Shown here: one piece after another, positions 35,026-43,403 of the stretch
Numbering within the stretch: the first letter of the stretch is position 1
How the letters are laid out: every line of letters begins with the position of its first letter
From: CAZLMW01 sp964560875
Lineage (GTDB): Bacteria; Myxococcota_A; UBA9042
Direction of reading: 5' to 3'
Assembly: GCA_964560875.1 (NCBI GenBank)
Contig: CAZLMW010000060.1
Span: 1 to 45,222 of the forward strand
Length of the DNA: 45,222 nucleotides
Notes under the pieces: generated by a model
Databases searched by the model: none
Told to the model about the DNA's origin: nothing
Seen by the model: the letters and a program-made list of their open reading frames with translations, nothing else
Position numbers and translations under genes: made by a program

Positions 35026-38000
35026 CTACGGGTTGTACGGGTCGCCGTATTCGAGCCGGAAGCTCATCTCCGACAGGCTCTGGATAAGCTGCACGTAGCG
35101 AGACAGCGACTTGTCCGCCGCGGCCTTCCACGCGTTGGAGGTGCCCGATTTGCAGTCATCGGCCGTGGTCACCGTCGCCTTTTTGGTGTCGCAGTGATTG
35201 CTGCGCGACTTGAGCGTGTTGGCTTTGTTGATCATCGCCCAGCCCGCGCCGTCCTTCTTGTTGAGGGCGCCGTACGTCAGTCCCGACCAGGGATCGGCGA
35301 AGTTGACAACGTCCTTCGCCGAAAGCTTAGGAGCCTTACCAGTTCCTTCGACCCACACACGCGCCTCGTCCATGAAGCGGCGATCGTAGTTGGTCTGGAA
35401 GTTCGCCATGCCCAGCAGCGCGAAGTACAGCTGCACCGTGAAGTCGGCCGCGGGGTCAAACGCGTTGCTGTGCTTGGTCTGCAGGTTTCCGCTGTAGTTG
35501 GGGAACCGCAGCTTGCCGCCCTGGAGCCACGGGCCGACACGCGACCACTCGCCCGACTGCATGGCGGCGTGGATGCGGCGGATGCTCTCGCCGAACGTGT
35601 TGTAGTAGCTGACGTGCCAGTCGCGGATGTCGATCGGGCTGGCCTTGGCGACGAAGTTGGTGCGCGAATCGCTGATGGCTTCCATCGCCATCACCTTGTC
35701 GACGTAGAAGCCGATGCGATGCAGGCACTCCTGCCAGAAGAATCCGCAGTCCTTGTCGCCGCCAAAGCTCCAGTTGGTGCTGTAGTAGCGGGCCTCATCG
35801 ACCCCGAGCGGCACGCCTGTCCCCTCGTTCTTGTACAGCTTGGTGCCGTCGGGCTGGGTGCGATTGCCGTACGTGCCGACGTCGGGCATCAGGATCGTCT
35901 CGACGAGGTACTGAAAGCCGTTTTGGATGGCCCAGGTGTAGCCGCCCCAGCCGTTTACCGGGTCGGTCAGGAAGGTCTGCATCTGCAGCGGCGTGTAAAA
36001 GCGGGGGAGCAGCGCGGCGTAGAGCCCGTAGATGTCGTGCCACTGCTTGATGCGGTGGTAGATGCGTCGGTAGTAGCGGCCCGCGTAGGTGTTGTTCCAC
36101 ACGCCCATGCTGCCGCGCGGGAAGGCGCGCGCGATGTACCAGGTGTCCCACTCCTGCAGGAAGTGACGCATCCGCTCGTAGGAGTCGGCGCCGAAATCGC
36201 GGGTCAGGCACTTGTCGCCGAGATCGCTGCGGCCGTGGCTGCAGTAGATGTAGGGAACGCGGTGGTAGGTGTTGGCGCCCAGCTTGGCGGTCGCGAGGTT
36301 GGGTTGCAGCTGGTCGACGTCGATGATTCGGCGGTTGTCCGCCTCGTACATCTTCTTGCCGATGGTCTTGTAGATCGAGGTGTAGTGGATCTCGCGCGGA
36401 CCGGTCGCGAAGAACTGCAAGATGCGCCCGCGGGTGTTGTACCAGCGGTCCCAGAGCGCGGGCGATGAACCGGCGTCTTCGAAGACCTCGACCTTGTGGC
36501 CATAGCCGAACAGGATCGCGGCGCGGTCGTATTTGCCCACGCCGAGGCCGTCGATGGTGAGGCGGCCGGCGTAGTCCATGACCGATGAATACGCGTAGTT
36601 GTAGATCTTGCCGTCGCGCTCCTTGTCGGAGATCGGGTCGACCAGGCGCGGCCCCACGTTGCCGTCGTCGCGCAGCTTCCAGTAGCCGTCGTGGTAGTTC
36701 ACGACATCGTCGCTGCCGCCAAAGTTGTGCATCAGGCCGAGCGAGTGGCCGACTTCGTGCGCGAGAACCGCGGTGTACACGGCGTCTTTGACGATCTTCC
36801 AGGTCTCGTCGCTGTTCTTGCCTTTGACCTCTTTGGCGAGGCCGAGCAGCGCGTCGTCGACCATCTCGGGCAGGTACATGTTGCGGCTCGCGGCGATCTC
36901 TTCGCGGATCTTCGTGAGCTCGCCGGACCGTCGCAGCTTCGACAGGCGCGCGGGGGACGCGGCCTCGAGCAGCTTGTTGTCGACCGGATCATCGGGATGA
37001 AAGCCCGCGTGCAGCTTCATCTCGGGGTGGATCATCTTCTTTTCGAGCTCGGTGCCCTTGATGCGCTCCATCTTGGCCTGCGGATCGATCGCCTCGCCGT
37101 TGAGGTGGCCGAGCTTGTGCATCTGCGAAAGCTTGTCGTCGATCCACGCCTGCGTGCCGTGCTTGCCCATGAACGCCTGGTCGGCCTCGGAGATCGGCTC
37201 ACGACGACCGCTCCAGTATTTGCTCTCGTCGTTTTCGGCGATGCGCTCGACCATCTTCTTGGCGTCATCGAGCCCGCGCATCTCAAAGCGCGTCTTGTTG
37301 CTGTTGACCTGCTTGACCCAGTCGGTGAGGTCGACGCCGTCGATGAAGTCCTTGGCCTTGCGGGTGCCATTGAGCAGCTCGAGCATCTCGACCGTGCGCC
37401 ACGCCGCCGTGTTGTTGTGGTGGTAGACGTAGCCCATGCCGCTGATGATTTCGCCCGTCTCCGGATCGTTGTTGGACGGTCCGAGGCCGAGCAGCCCGTA
37501 CTTCATGTACTTGGGCACATACGCCATGAACGAGTAGCGGATGTCGCCGAGCCGCGGGGCATCACCGGCTTTGCCGCACTGGGCCGGGTCGCCTTCCTTG
37601 ACCGGGTTGTTCTCGCACAGGATGAACATGTCGCCGGCATACTTGTTGCCCGTGGCGGCGACCGTGTCCTTGAACACCTTGTTCCATTGCTTGGCGACCT
37701 TGCGCGCGACAGGCCGAAGGTCGCCCGGGAACTCGCGGTTGACGTGGTAGACGACGGGCCGCGGCGTGCGCTTGGACTCGGGGATCTCCTTGCCGCTTTC
37801 GTCGAGCCAATCGACCCAGATGTTGTGGCGCTGCAGATAGCGCTTCTGCAGCGGGTACTTGATGCCGTGTTTGTGGCTGTAGGTCTTTCGGTTGACCCAG
37901 AAGAAGCCGAACATATCCGTCTTGGCGCCCTTGTACGGCTGCGGCACGTATTGGTGCTTGGGGTCGATGCGCTTGAAGCTGTGGCGGATGGCGTACTCGC

Positions 38001-38808
38001 CGGCGCCGCACTCGGTCGTCTCGTTGCCGAGCAGCCAACACACCGGGATCTTGCCGTAGCTGCCGTACTCGATGGTGCCGGCCTTGGCGAAGATGCGGCT
38101 GGTCACGTCGAAATAACGCAGAAGCCCGCGGTCCTGCGGGCTCTTGGGGTCGCTGCTTGTGTCGCCTTCGCCGTTCGCTGGAAGGTAGTCGAACAACGGT
38201 TCGTCGGGATGCGCAGGGCCATCGGGATCGTCGCGCTGCACGAAATAGGGCACGGGCTCGATCGACTTGCGCTCGAAGTCGAGCTGGTAGTTGGTGACGT
38301 TGTTCTTGGACCAATCGACGCGGACGTATTCGCGCTCGAACCACGGGCGGTCGACGGCGTTCTCTTCGACGACGTTGATCTCTTCGCCGGTGGTCGGGTT
38401 GTAGGCGTAGCGGATATCGAAGTGCTTGACGATCGGGAACGCGCCCACGACCTCGCCCTCGTAGTCCTTGCCCTTGGCGGCCTTGTCGTCGGCGCCTTCG
38501 ATGAGCTCGACGTTGCGGCGCACGAACAGCCACTTCTCCTGGATGTCGAACTTGATCTTCTGCAGGCCCGAGTGGTCGGTGTTGCCGACGAACGTGAAGC
38601 CGTTGGACGCCGGCACGTCGACGACCGTGCGCTGGTAGTAGAAGTCGCCGGCGAGGTCGGATTTGCGCACGACGTTGGGCTGCACGCGGTCGATCGCGTC
38701 ACGCTGCTCGGCGCAACCGGTCACGCCCAGGCTGGAAACAACCATGGCGGCGAGGGCGAAGAAGATGATGATGCGCGGATCGCTGTCTTCAGTGCGGCGG
38801 GTCTTCAT
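35026..38808 (-). CDS. Giant zinc metalloprotease lipoprotein
   Basis: The 1260-residue exported protein has a lipoprotein signal: hydrophobic about 15-30, lipobox VTGC, Cys32. The extended zinc motif HEVGHSLGLMHN (about residues 683-694), with a third His, marks a metzincin-like protease of the type annotated 'zinc-dependent metalloprotease' (DUF4953/DUF5117-like). The N-terminal 500 residues are beta-rich (for example YVRVDWSKNNVTNYQLDFE); the C-terminal 500 are helical and Trp/Tyr-rich. The chosen start is ATG 38808 with AGGAAG upstream. An upstream ATG at 38901 has a GAGGG site too but would add 31 residues before the signal peptide. It follows the barrel gene on the same strand. It probably acts on proteins at the cell surface. 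Confidence 0.9.
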   Translation of the reverse strand: MKTRRTEDSDPRIIIFFALAAMVVSSLGVTGCAEQRDAIDRVQPNVVRKSDLAGDFYYQRTVVDVPASNGFTFVGNTDHSGLQKIKFDIQEKWLFVRRNVELIEGADDKAAKGKDYEGEVVGAFPIVKHFDIRYAYNPTTGEEINVVEENAVDRPWFEREYVRVDWSKNNVTNYQLDFERKSIEPVPYFVQRDDPDGPAHPDEPLFDYLPANGEGDTSSDPKSPQDRGLLRYFDVTSRIFAKAGTIEYGSYGKIPVCWLLGNETTECGAGEYAIRHSFKRIDPKHQYVPQPYKGAKTDMFGFFWVNRKTYSHKHGIKYPLQKRYLQRHNIWVDWLDESGKEIPESKRTPRPVVYHVNREFPGDLRPVARKVAKQWNKVFKDTVAATGNKYAGDMFILCENNPVKEGDPAQCGKAGDAPRLGDIRYSFMAYVPKYMKYGLLGLGPSNNDPETGEIISGMGYVYHHNNTAAWRTVEMLELLNGTRKAKDFIDGVDLTDWVKQVNSNKTRFEMRGLDDAKKMVERIAENDESKYWSGRREPISEADQAFMGKHGTQAWIDDKLSQMHKLGHLNGEAIDPQAKMERIKGTELEKKMIHPEMKLHAGFHPDDPVDNKLLEAASPARLSKLRRSGELTKIREEIAASRNMYLPEMVDDALLGLAKEVKGKNSDETWKIVKDAVYTAVLAHEVGHSLGLMHNFGGSDDVVNYHDGYWKLRDDGNVGPRLVDPISDKERDGKIYNYAYSSVMDYAGRLTIDGLGVGKYDRAAILFGYGHKVEVFEDAGSSPALWDRWYNTRGRILQFFATGPREIHYTSIYKTIGKKMYEADNRRIIDVDQLQPNLATAKLGANTYHRVPYIYCSHGRSDLGDKCLTRDFGADSYERMRHFLQEWDTWYIARAFPRGSMGVWNNTYAGRYYRRIYHRIKQWHDIYGLYAALLPRFYTPLQMQTFLTDPVNGWGGYTWAIQNGFQYLVETILMPDVGTYGNRTQPDGTKLYKNEGTGVPLGVDEARYYSTNWSFGGDKDCGFFWQECLHRIGFYVDKVMAMEAISDSRTNFVAKASPIDIRDWHVSYYNTFGESIRRIHAAMQSGEWSRVGPWLQGGKLRFPNYSGNLQTKHSNAFDPAADFTVQLYFALLGMANFQTNYDRRFMDEARVWVEGTGKAPKLSAKDVVNFADPWSGLTYGALNKKDGAGWAMINKANTLKSRSNHCDTKKATVTTADDCKSGTSNAWKAAADKSLSRYVQLIQSLSEMSFRLEYGDPYNP

Positions 38809-38922
38809 GATCGTTAGCTTCCTAAGGATGTCTTTCGACGGTCTCGGCGCGGAGCTGTCGTTCGAAGGTCTCAGAGACGTGCGATTAACGCGTTCTTTCA
38901 TCGTCTTACCCTCGTTTCGTCG

Positions 38923-39969
38923 TTATAACAGCGCGGCTGGGAAGGCGCGGAGCGAGACGAATATCAGCGTGTTGCGGTTGAAAAATGGCGTGCGGTACGT
39001 CGAGTCGGGCGCGAGGTGAGCGTTGGCGGTCTCGGTGCCGGCGGCGATGGCGAACGCGGCGTGCGGCTGCCAGCTCGCCGACAGGATGTAGAAGGCGATG
39101 CCGCGGTCGTTGGCGCCGTTGGGGTGGGCGGACACGGTGAACCCTTGCGCGGTGGTGTCGGGCAGCGGCTCGAGCATGTCGTAAAAGGATCCCGCCTGGA
39201 TCGCGAAGCTGACCTTGGGGTGTGGGCGGTAGGACAGCGCGCCGATGAGCTGGGTACGCCACGCGACGTTGCGGCGGCCGTTGTGAGAAAAGCGCGCGCA
39301 GCCGGTGGGCAGCGAACCGCAATCGGCGAGCCATGGTTTTTCGAGGCTGGCTTCGGCGTTTTCGTGCCAGAAGCGCCCTGCTCGACCGATCAGCTGCACG
39401 GCGATGGACTGCTTGGCGCCGAGCACCGAAAAGCCCTTGCCCCACGAAGCGGACAACCCGGCGAGCGTGGCGGCGACCATGGTGCGCGCTTGGGAAGCCT
39501 TGGACGTCGGCAGACGCAGCTGTGCACTGGCGCCCAGGCCCAAGCCCGTGCCCTTGTGCGAGAAGAGGCGGAAGTTGCCGGTCAGAAATGTGTCGCTGAG
39601 CGTGGTTTCGCCGTCTTCGGTCGTCCAGTCGCTGTTGGTGTGTTCGCGGGCCGCGATGAGAAGCGCCGAAACGGACACCCGCGACGTAAACGCATAGCGC
39701 GGCGCGAGCATCATCTGCGTGGCGACGTAGGGGTTCCAGGTCGGTTCGGCGGATCGATCCAGTGTGCGGGCCGAAACCGTGGGGCGGATGGAGACCATCG
39801 AGCCTGAAAACGCCGAACGGCCGGTCTTGGCGACACCTGCCGGTGCGTTTCCCCCGACCTGCGCGCCTGCCGCCGACATGCCACCGCTGAACGCGACCGC
39901 GAACGCCACCAGCGCAGCACACAGCGGGGCGAGTTCTCGAAAGCGATGGATGGGGCTCGGGATTTGCAC
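38923..39969 (-). CDS. Outer-membrane beta-barrel protein
   Basis: The 348-residue protein has a signal peptide (hydrophobic about 12-32, cleavage likely after AAGAQ). The mature part is a run of amphipathic strands with aromatic ends, such as MMLAPRYAFTSRVSVSALLIAAREH, GLGLGASAQLRLPT and KVSFAIQAGSFYDML, which fits a barrel of 10-14 strands. The C-terminus LIFVSLRAFPAALL is only roughly like the usual aromatic OMP ending. Start GTG 39969. It lies upstream of the giant metalloprotease on the same strand (114 bp to ATG 38808, 21 bp to the alternative start). It may export, anchor or supply the protease, or be an unrelated porin. No family is recognised. Confidence 0.75.
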   Translation of the reverse strand: MQIPSPIHRFRELAPLCAALVAFAVAFSGGMSAAGAQVGGNAPAGVAKTGRSAFSGSMVSIRPTVSARTLDRSAEPTWNPYVATQMMLAPRYAFTSRVSVSALLIAAREHTNSDWTTEDGETTLSDTFLTGNFRLFSHKGTGLGLGASAQLRLPTSKASQARTMVAATLAGLSASWGKGFSVLGAKQSIAVQLIGRAGRFWHENAEASLEKPWLADCGSLPTGCARFSHNGRRNVAWRTQLIGALSYRPHPKVSFAIQAGSFYDMLEPLPDTTAQGFTVSAHPNGANDRGIAFYILSASWQPHAAFAIAAGTETANAHLAPDSTYRTPFFNRNTLIFVSLRAFPAALL

Positions 39970-40104
39970 CGGTCGGGTCCAGTCTCAGGGGTTCGGCCAC
40001 GACGGGCCTTGCAACGAGAGCGAACGTAGCGGCACAACCGCATTCCGGGGAGGGTAACGGCCGTTGCACGGGTGCAGAGCGCCGCTGCGCAAGATCTGTG
40101 AAGG

Positions 40105-40204
40105 NNNNNNNNNNNNNNNNNNNNNNNNNNNNNNNNNNNNNNNNNNNNNNNNNNNNNNNNNNNNNNNNNNNNNNNNNNNNNNNNNNNNNNNNNNNNNNNN
40201 NNNN
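40105..40204. other. Assembly gap (100 N)
   Basis: A run of exactly 100 N indicates a scaffold join of unknown true length. It removes the 3' end of the Cys-rich lipoprotein gene and perhaps more. Confidence 0.99.
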
Positions 40205-41899
40205 CTTGTCGAAGCCCTGCGCCTTGAGTTTGACCGGATCGAGCGCGTCGATGGACTTGTCGATGTCGGCCTTGAGGATGCGCCCGCACATACGCCCGTT
40301 CGTGGTCGTCTTCCACCCCGAGCCGTCCTTGACGGTCCCTGTCACCGTGTAGTCGTACAGCTTAAACGTCAGCTTGAAGCCGAGCAGCGGCATCGAAAAC
40401 AGCAGGTGCTTTCCGCCGGTACCGGTCACCTGCATCTTGTCGCCGGTCACCTTGAAGTCGCCTGCGACCGTCAGCGGCACACAGGGAACGCCCTGCGCGC
40501 CCGCGAGATTGTAGGTGTCGGACTGCAGCTTCAGTTTGCACTGCGCGGAGGTCGCCGGTGAGCAGCCGCCGACAGGGCTCACGTCCGCGTACAGCAGGTG
40601 CATCTGCATCGGCGTGCCCTTCGTCGTCCAGGCCGTCGGCGTGTACAGCACCATCGCGTCGATGCCGTTCTTGATGTTGTAGTCGATGCTGCCCTGGATC
40701 TGGCTCGCGAACGCCTTGGCCGCGATGCCCAGCGCGTTGTCCGGCTTCTTGTCGCCGTTGAGATCGCAGGCCCCCACCGCGTCCGAGGGGATCTTCATCT
40801 TGCGAATGACCTGTGTCTGGCCCGGCCACTTTGTGGGGATGGTGCACAGCGGCGTCTCGCACTTCTTCTTCGCGCACACCATCAGCTTCGGACACGTGCC
40901 GTGCAGCCACGCGGTGCCGGTCTTGTTGCAGGTCTTGGGCTTGAGCGATTCGCAGGACTTTTCGCCGGGTGTGCAGATTGTCGGCAGGCATTTGCCGTCG
41001 ACACAGGCTTCGCTACCAGCCGCGCAGGTCGCCGTCTTCTTCGCGGAGATCCCCTTGCTGTGGCAGACCATCGCCTCGTCGCCGTTGCAGAACGCCTTCC
41101 CCGCGTCGCAGACGACCTTCTCGCATGCTCCCGTGGCGCAGACCTTCGAGCTCGCCGCGCAGTCTTCGATAACCGTCTGTTTCGTCCCGCCAGCGCTGCA
41201 CAACGTCTTCTTGTTGCCATCGCACACGTGCTTATTGGGGTCGCAAAGGAGCTTCGCGCAGACCCCATCGTCGCAACCTTCACCGGCCTTGCACGGCAGG
41301 ATGGTCTCGATGGTGCCGGTGCCGCTGCACTTCACGATCGCGTTGCCGGCGCACTTGGACGAGCCCGAGGTGCACTTTTCGTCGACGCAGATTCCGCCGG
41401 CGCAGACCTTGCCCAGCGCCGTGCAATGTTCGCCAAAGGTGGCGGACAGGCCGTTGGCGGCGCAGACCTTTTGTTTGCCGTCTTCGCAGTACTTCTGCCC
41501 CGGAGGACACACCGCCTTGACGCATTGGCCGGCTTTGCACACCTGGTCGGCTCCCGGGCAAACGCCGGGCTGCCAGGTGCCGTCTGCGAGGCACTTCTTG
41601 TAGCCGTAGGGCGTGGACGTGACGCAGATGCGCTCGCCGGCCGAGCATGTCGTGGATGTGTCAGCAGCGGTGCCTGCGTCGGTTGCCCCGATGTCTGGCG
41701 CGTCGATCGTATCTGCCACCGACTTGCCAGCATCGCTGGACGGCTCCGCGACGTCGGAACCATCCCCAAGGTCGCTGTTTCCGGCGTCGGAAGTCGCAGC
41801 TGTATCCGCGCCTTCATCCGAGTCCGTTGTGTCATCCCCCGCGCAGGAAGCGACAAGGGCGACGGCCAACAAGGGCACCAGGCGCAGGCGATAATGCAT
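40205..41899 (-). CDS. Lipoprotein with six Cys-rich repeats (3' end lost in the gap)
   Basis: At least 565 residues of the product are present. It has a lipoprotein signal (hydrophobic 5-17, lipobox VASC, Cys19) and an Asp/Ala/Thr/Ser linker to about residue 90. Six Cys-rich repeats of 42-48 residues follow to about 360, beginning CSAGERICV, CPPGQKYCED, CTSGSSKCAG, CDPNKHVCDG, CDAGKAFCNG and CTPGEKSCES. After these comes a beta-rich domain with an EF-hand-like DLNGDKKPDN loop (possible calcium site) and VLYTPTAWTTKGTPMQMHLLYADVSPVGGC. The same repeat type occurs six times in the di-haem cytochrome at 24-27 kb. ATG 41899 has GGAG upstream. The C-terminus is unknown because of the gap. Likely cell-surface; function unknown. 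Confidence 0.85.
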
Positions 41900-42029
41900 G
41901 CCGCGGCTCCACGGTGAGGAAGTTGAGACGCCGCCGAGTGTACCAGCCATCGCCAGACGGGTCGTGCGCGGACAAGGGATCGCAAATCCGTTAGGAAGCT
42001 TATGAGTTGGTCTTCGAGGCCGCGTTATG

Positions 42030-43403
42030 TCACAGCATCCATGCTGCGATGTCCTTTCGGATCTCTCCGAGCCGCGCGGTTCGGATCTCTCCGAGCCGCG
42101 CGGTGGGGTCGGCGCCGAATTCGATGGTAGCGATAACAAGCTGGACCCGCTTCCCCACTCGCGGACCGCCGGGGACCTTCGCGAAGAGGTCGTAGCTTTT
42201 CGGCGGGCCGTCAGCGGCAGCCTGCTGCCATGGTCGGGGGTAGAGCAGCACGACTCGGTCGCAGAATGGCTCGTCACCTATGCGTCGCTGGCGGTTCCAA
42301 AGCTCGGCGTAGGCCAGGACCTGCCGGACATCGGATTCGCTGGGCCGAAAGTTGGTCGGTCGCTTGTACTTGGCGTCAATGATTACCGTTCGCTCGTCCC
42401 CGACCGTCGCCACGATGTCGGGTTTTTGCTGGAACACTTTGAACTCTTCTTCGCCGGGCTCCGAGGCCAAGTAGCCGACGCGATCCTGGCCAACCACGCT
42501 GATGGCCGGCAGAGGATCGTCCTGCGGCAGCGTGCGTTTGAGAACACGCTCCACGTAGCGTTCAAAGACCGGGCCCATGTCCCAGGACAGCGCCCAACTT
42601 GGCGTTCTATGTTGCGTTGCGATGTCATGCCGGCGGCGTCCAACGAGCAGCTCAAGATCGCGGACACAGGGCTCGAACCGCTGGTTGCCACGGTTGAAAT
42701 GCACCTTCGCCCGATCGCGTTCGTAGGCCCTTGATGGCCAAACCCCGGGGAGCATGTGGGTCGCTTGGGCAGCGATGCGTCGCGTGGCGCTCCAGCGGCT
42801 ACGACGGGCGAGAAGCAGCGCGTGAAGCGCCAACAATCGGGCAAGCGGCGTGTTGGATTCGTGCCTCTCGTAGCGGCACCGCATCGGGATCGGCAGCCCA
42901 CGACCTTCGATCAGCTGGCGGTCGAGCAGGATCCGGCCGCGAACGACCTCGAGGGCCTCCTCGCGCTCAATATAGGCGCGCTTGACGCCACGTCGGAGCT
43001 GAGACCGAAGACGACCCGCCATCCCGTGGAGCATGAATTCGGCCAACGACCCCGCCTCGGTAGCGAGCTGACGCGGAAGACCGGGTTGGGTTCGGTAGAC
43101 GCGGCAGAAGTCGAGCAGCCCGATGAAATTCGCCCGGGCCTCGCCGGCGGCCTTCGCATCGAGCGTATCGTTGGAGCGCGCGACGTATTTCGGAAAGACT
43201 TCGACGCTTAGCGCACCCGTTTGCAGGAAGCCGACGAGCCCACCCGCACGGATCACGCCGTCGCGACCAACTCGCACGAGCGGCCCTTCATTGCGCTGAA
43301 GCCGCTGGTCTTCGCGGGCGGCGTTGTCGAGCCGGTCCAGCGCGACGAGGTCCAGGCCATGTTCGCCTGAATTTCCATGCTCGCGAATCGAAACGAGGTT
43401 CAT
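42030..43403 (-). CDS. mcrC: McrC family nuclease subunit (McrBC-type restriction)
   Basis: The 457-residue protein is the partner of the adjacent McrB ATPase. In such systems McrB binds modified DNA and translocates, and McrC cleaves and stimulates GTP hydrolysis. The N-terminal 260 residues fit the McrC body (GLVGFLQTGALSVEVFPKY, LLDFCRVYRTQPGLP). The C-terminal nuclease has the PD-(D/E)XK motif: PD in QKPDIVAT (about 327) and DAKYKR (Asp343-Lys345). The ATG overlaps the mcrB stop (ATGA), so the pair is coupled. Near the end, a perfect 24-bp tandem duplication adds eight residues (TARLGEIR twice). Catalytic residues are intact. Confidence 0.93.
   Translation of the reverse strand: MNLVSIREHGNSGEHGLDLVALDRLDNAAREDQRLQRNEGPLVRVGRDGVIRAGGLVGFLQTGALSVEVFPKYVARSNDTLDAKAAGEARANFIGLLDFCRVYRTQPGLPRQLATEAGSLAEFMLHGMAGRLRSQLRRGVKRAYIEREEALEVVRGRILLDRQLIEGRGLPIPMRCRYERHESNTPLARLLALHALLLARRSRWSATRRIAAQATHMLPGVWPSRAYERDRAKVHFNRGNQRFEPCVRDLELLVGRRRHDIATQHRTPSWALSWDMGPVFERYVERVLKRTLPQDDPLPAISVVGQDRVGYLASEPGEEEFKVFQQKPDIVATVGDERTVIIDAKYKRPTNFRPSESDVRQVLAYAELWNRQRRIGDEPFCDRVVLLYPRPWQQAAADGPPKSYDLFAKVPGGPRVGKRVQLVIATIEFGADPTARLGEIRTARLGEIRKDIAAWML
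42057..42104. repeat. Perfect 24-bp tandem repeat (2 copies)
   Basis: Bases 42057-42080 and 42081-42104 are identical. The repeat lies within the mcrC 3' end, keeps the frame, and encodes TARLGEIR twice. It looks like a recent slip-strand duplication. Confidence 0.95.

Noticed and set aside
36691..38817. Long plus-strand open frame opposite the metalloprotease
   Set aside because: It is a shadow of the zincin gene, whose HEVGH motif, signal peptide and domains are intact on the minus strand.
38809..38901. 31-residue N-terminal extension of the giant metalloprotease from ATG 38901
   Set aside because: It does have a GAGGG site, but it would put a long polar stretch before a lipoprotein signal. 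ATG 38808 also has a ribosome site and gives a normal signal peptide. Not fully excluded.
39970..40104. Possible 3' end of the Cys-rich lipoprotein gene to the left of the gap
   Set aside because: All three minus-strand frames are open or nearly so over this short stretch and the true gap length is unknown, so the frame cannot be joined.
42033..42046. Palindrome CAGCAT-CC-ATGCTG at the mcrC stop as a terminator
   Set aside because: The two-base loop is too tight and the stem is short; there is no T-run.
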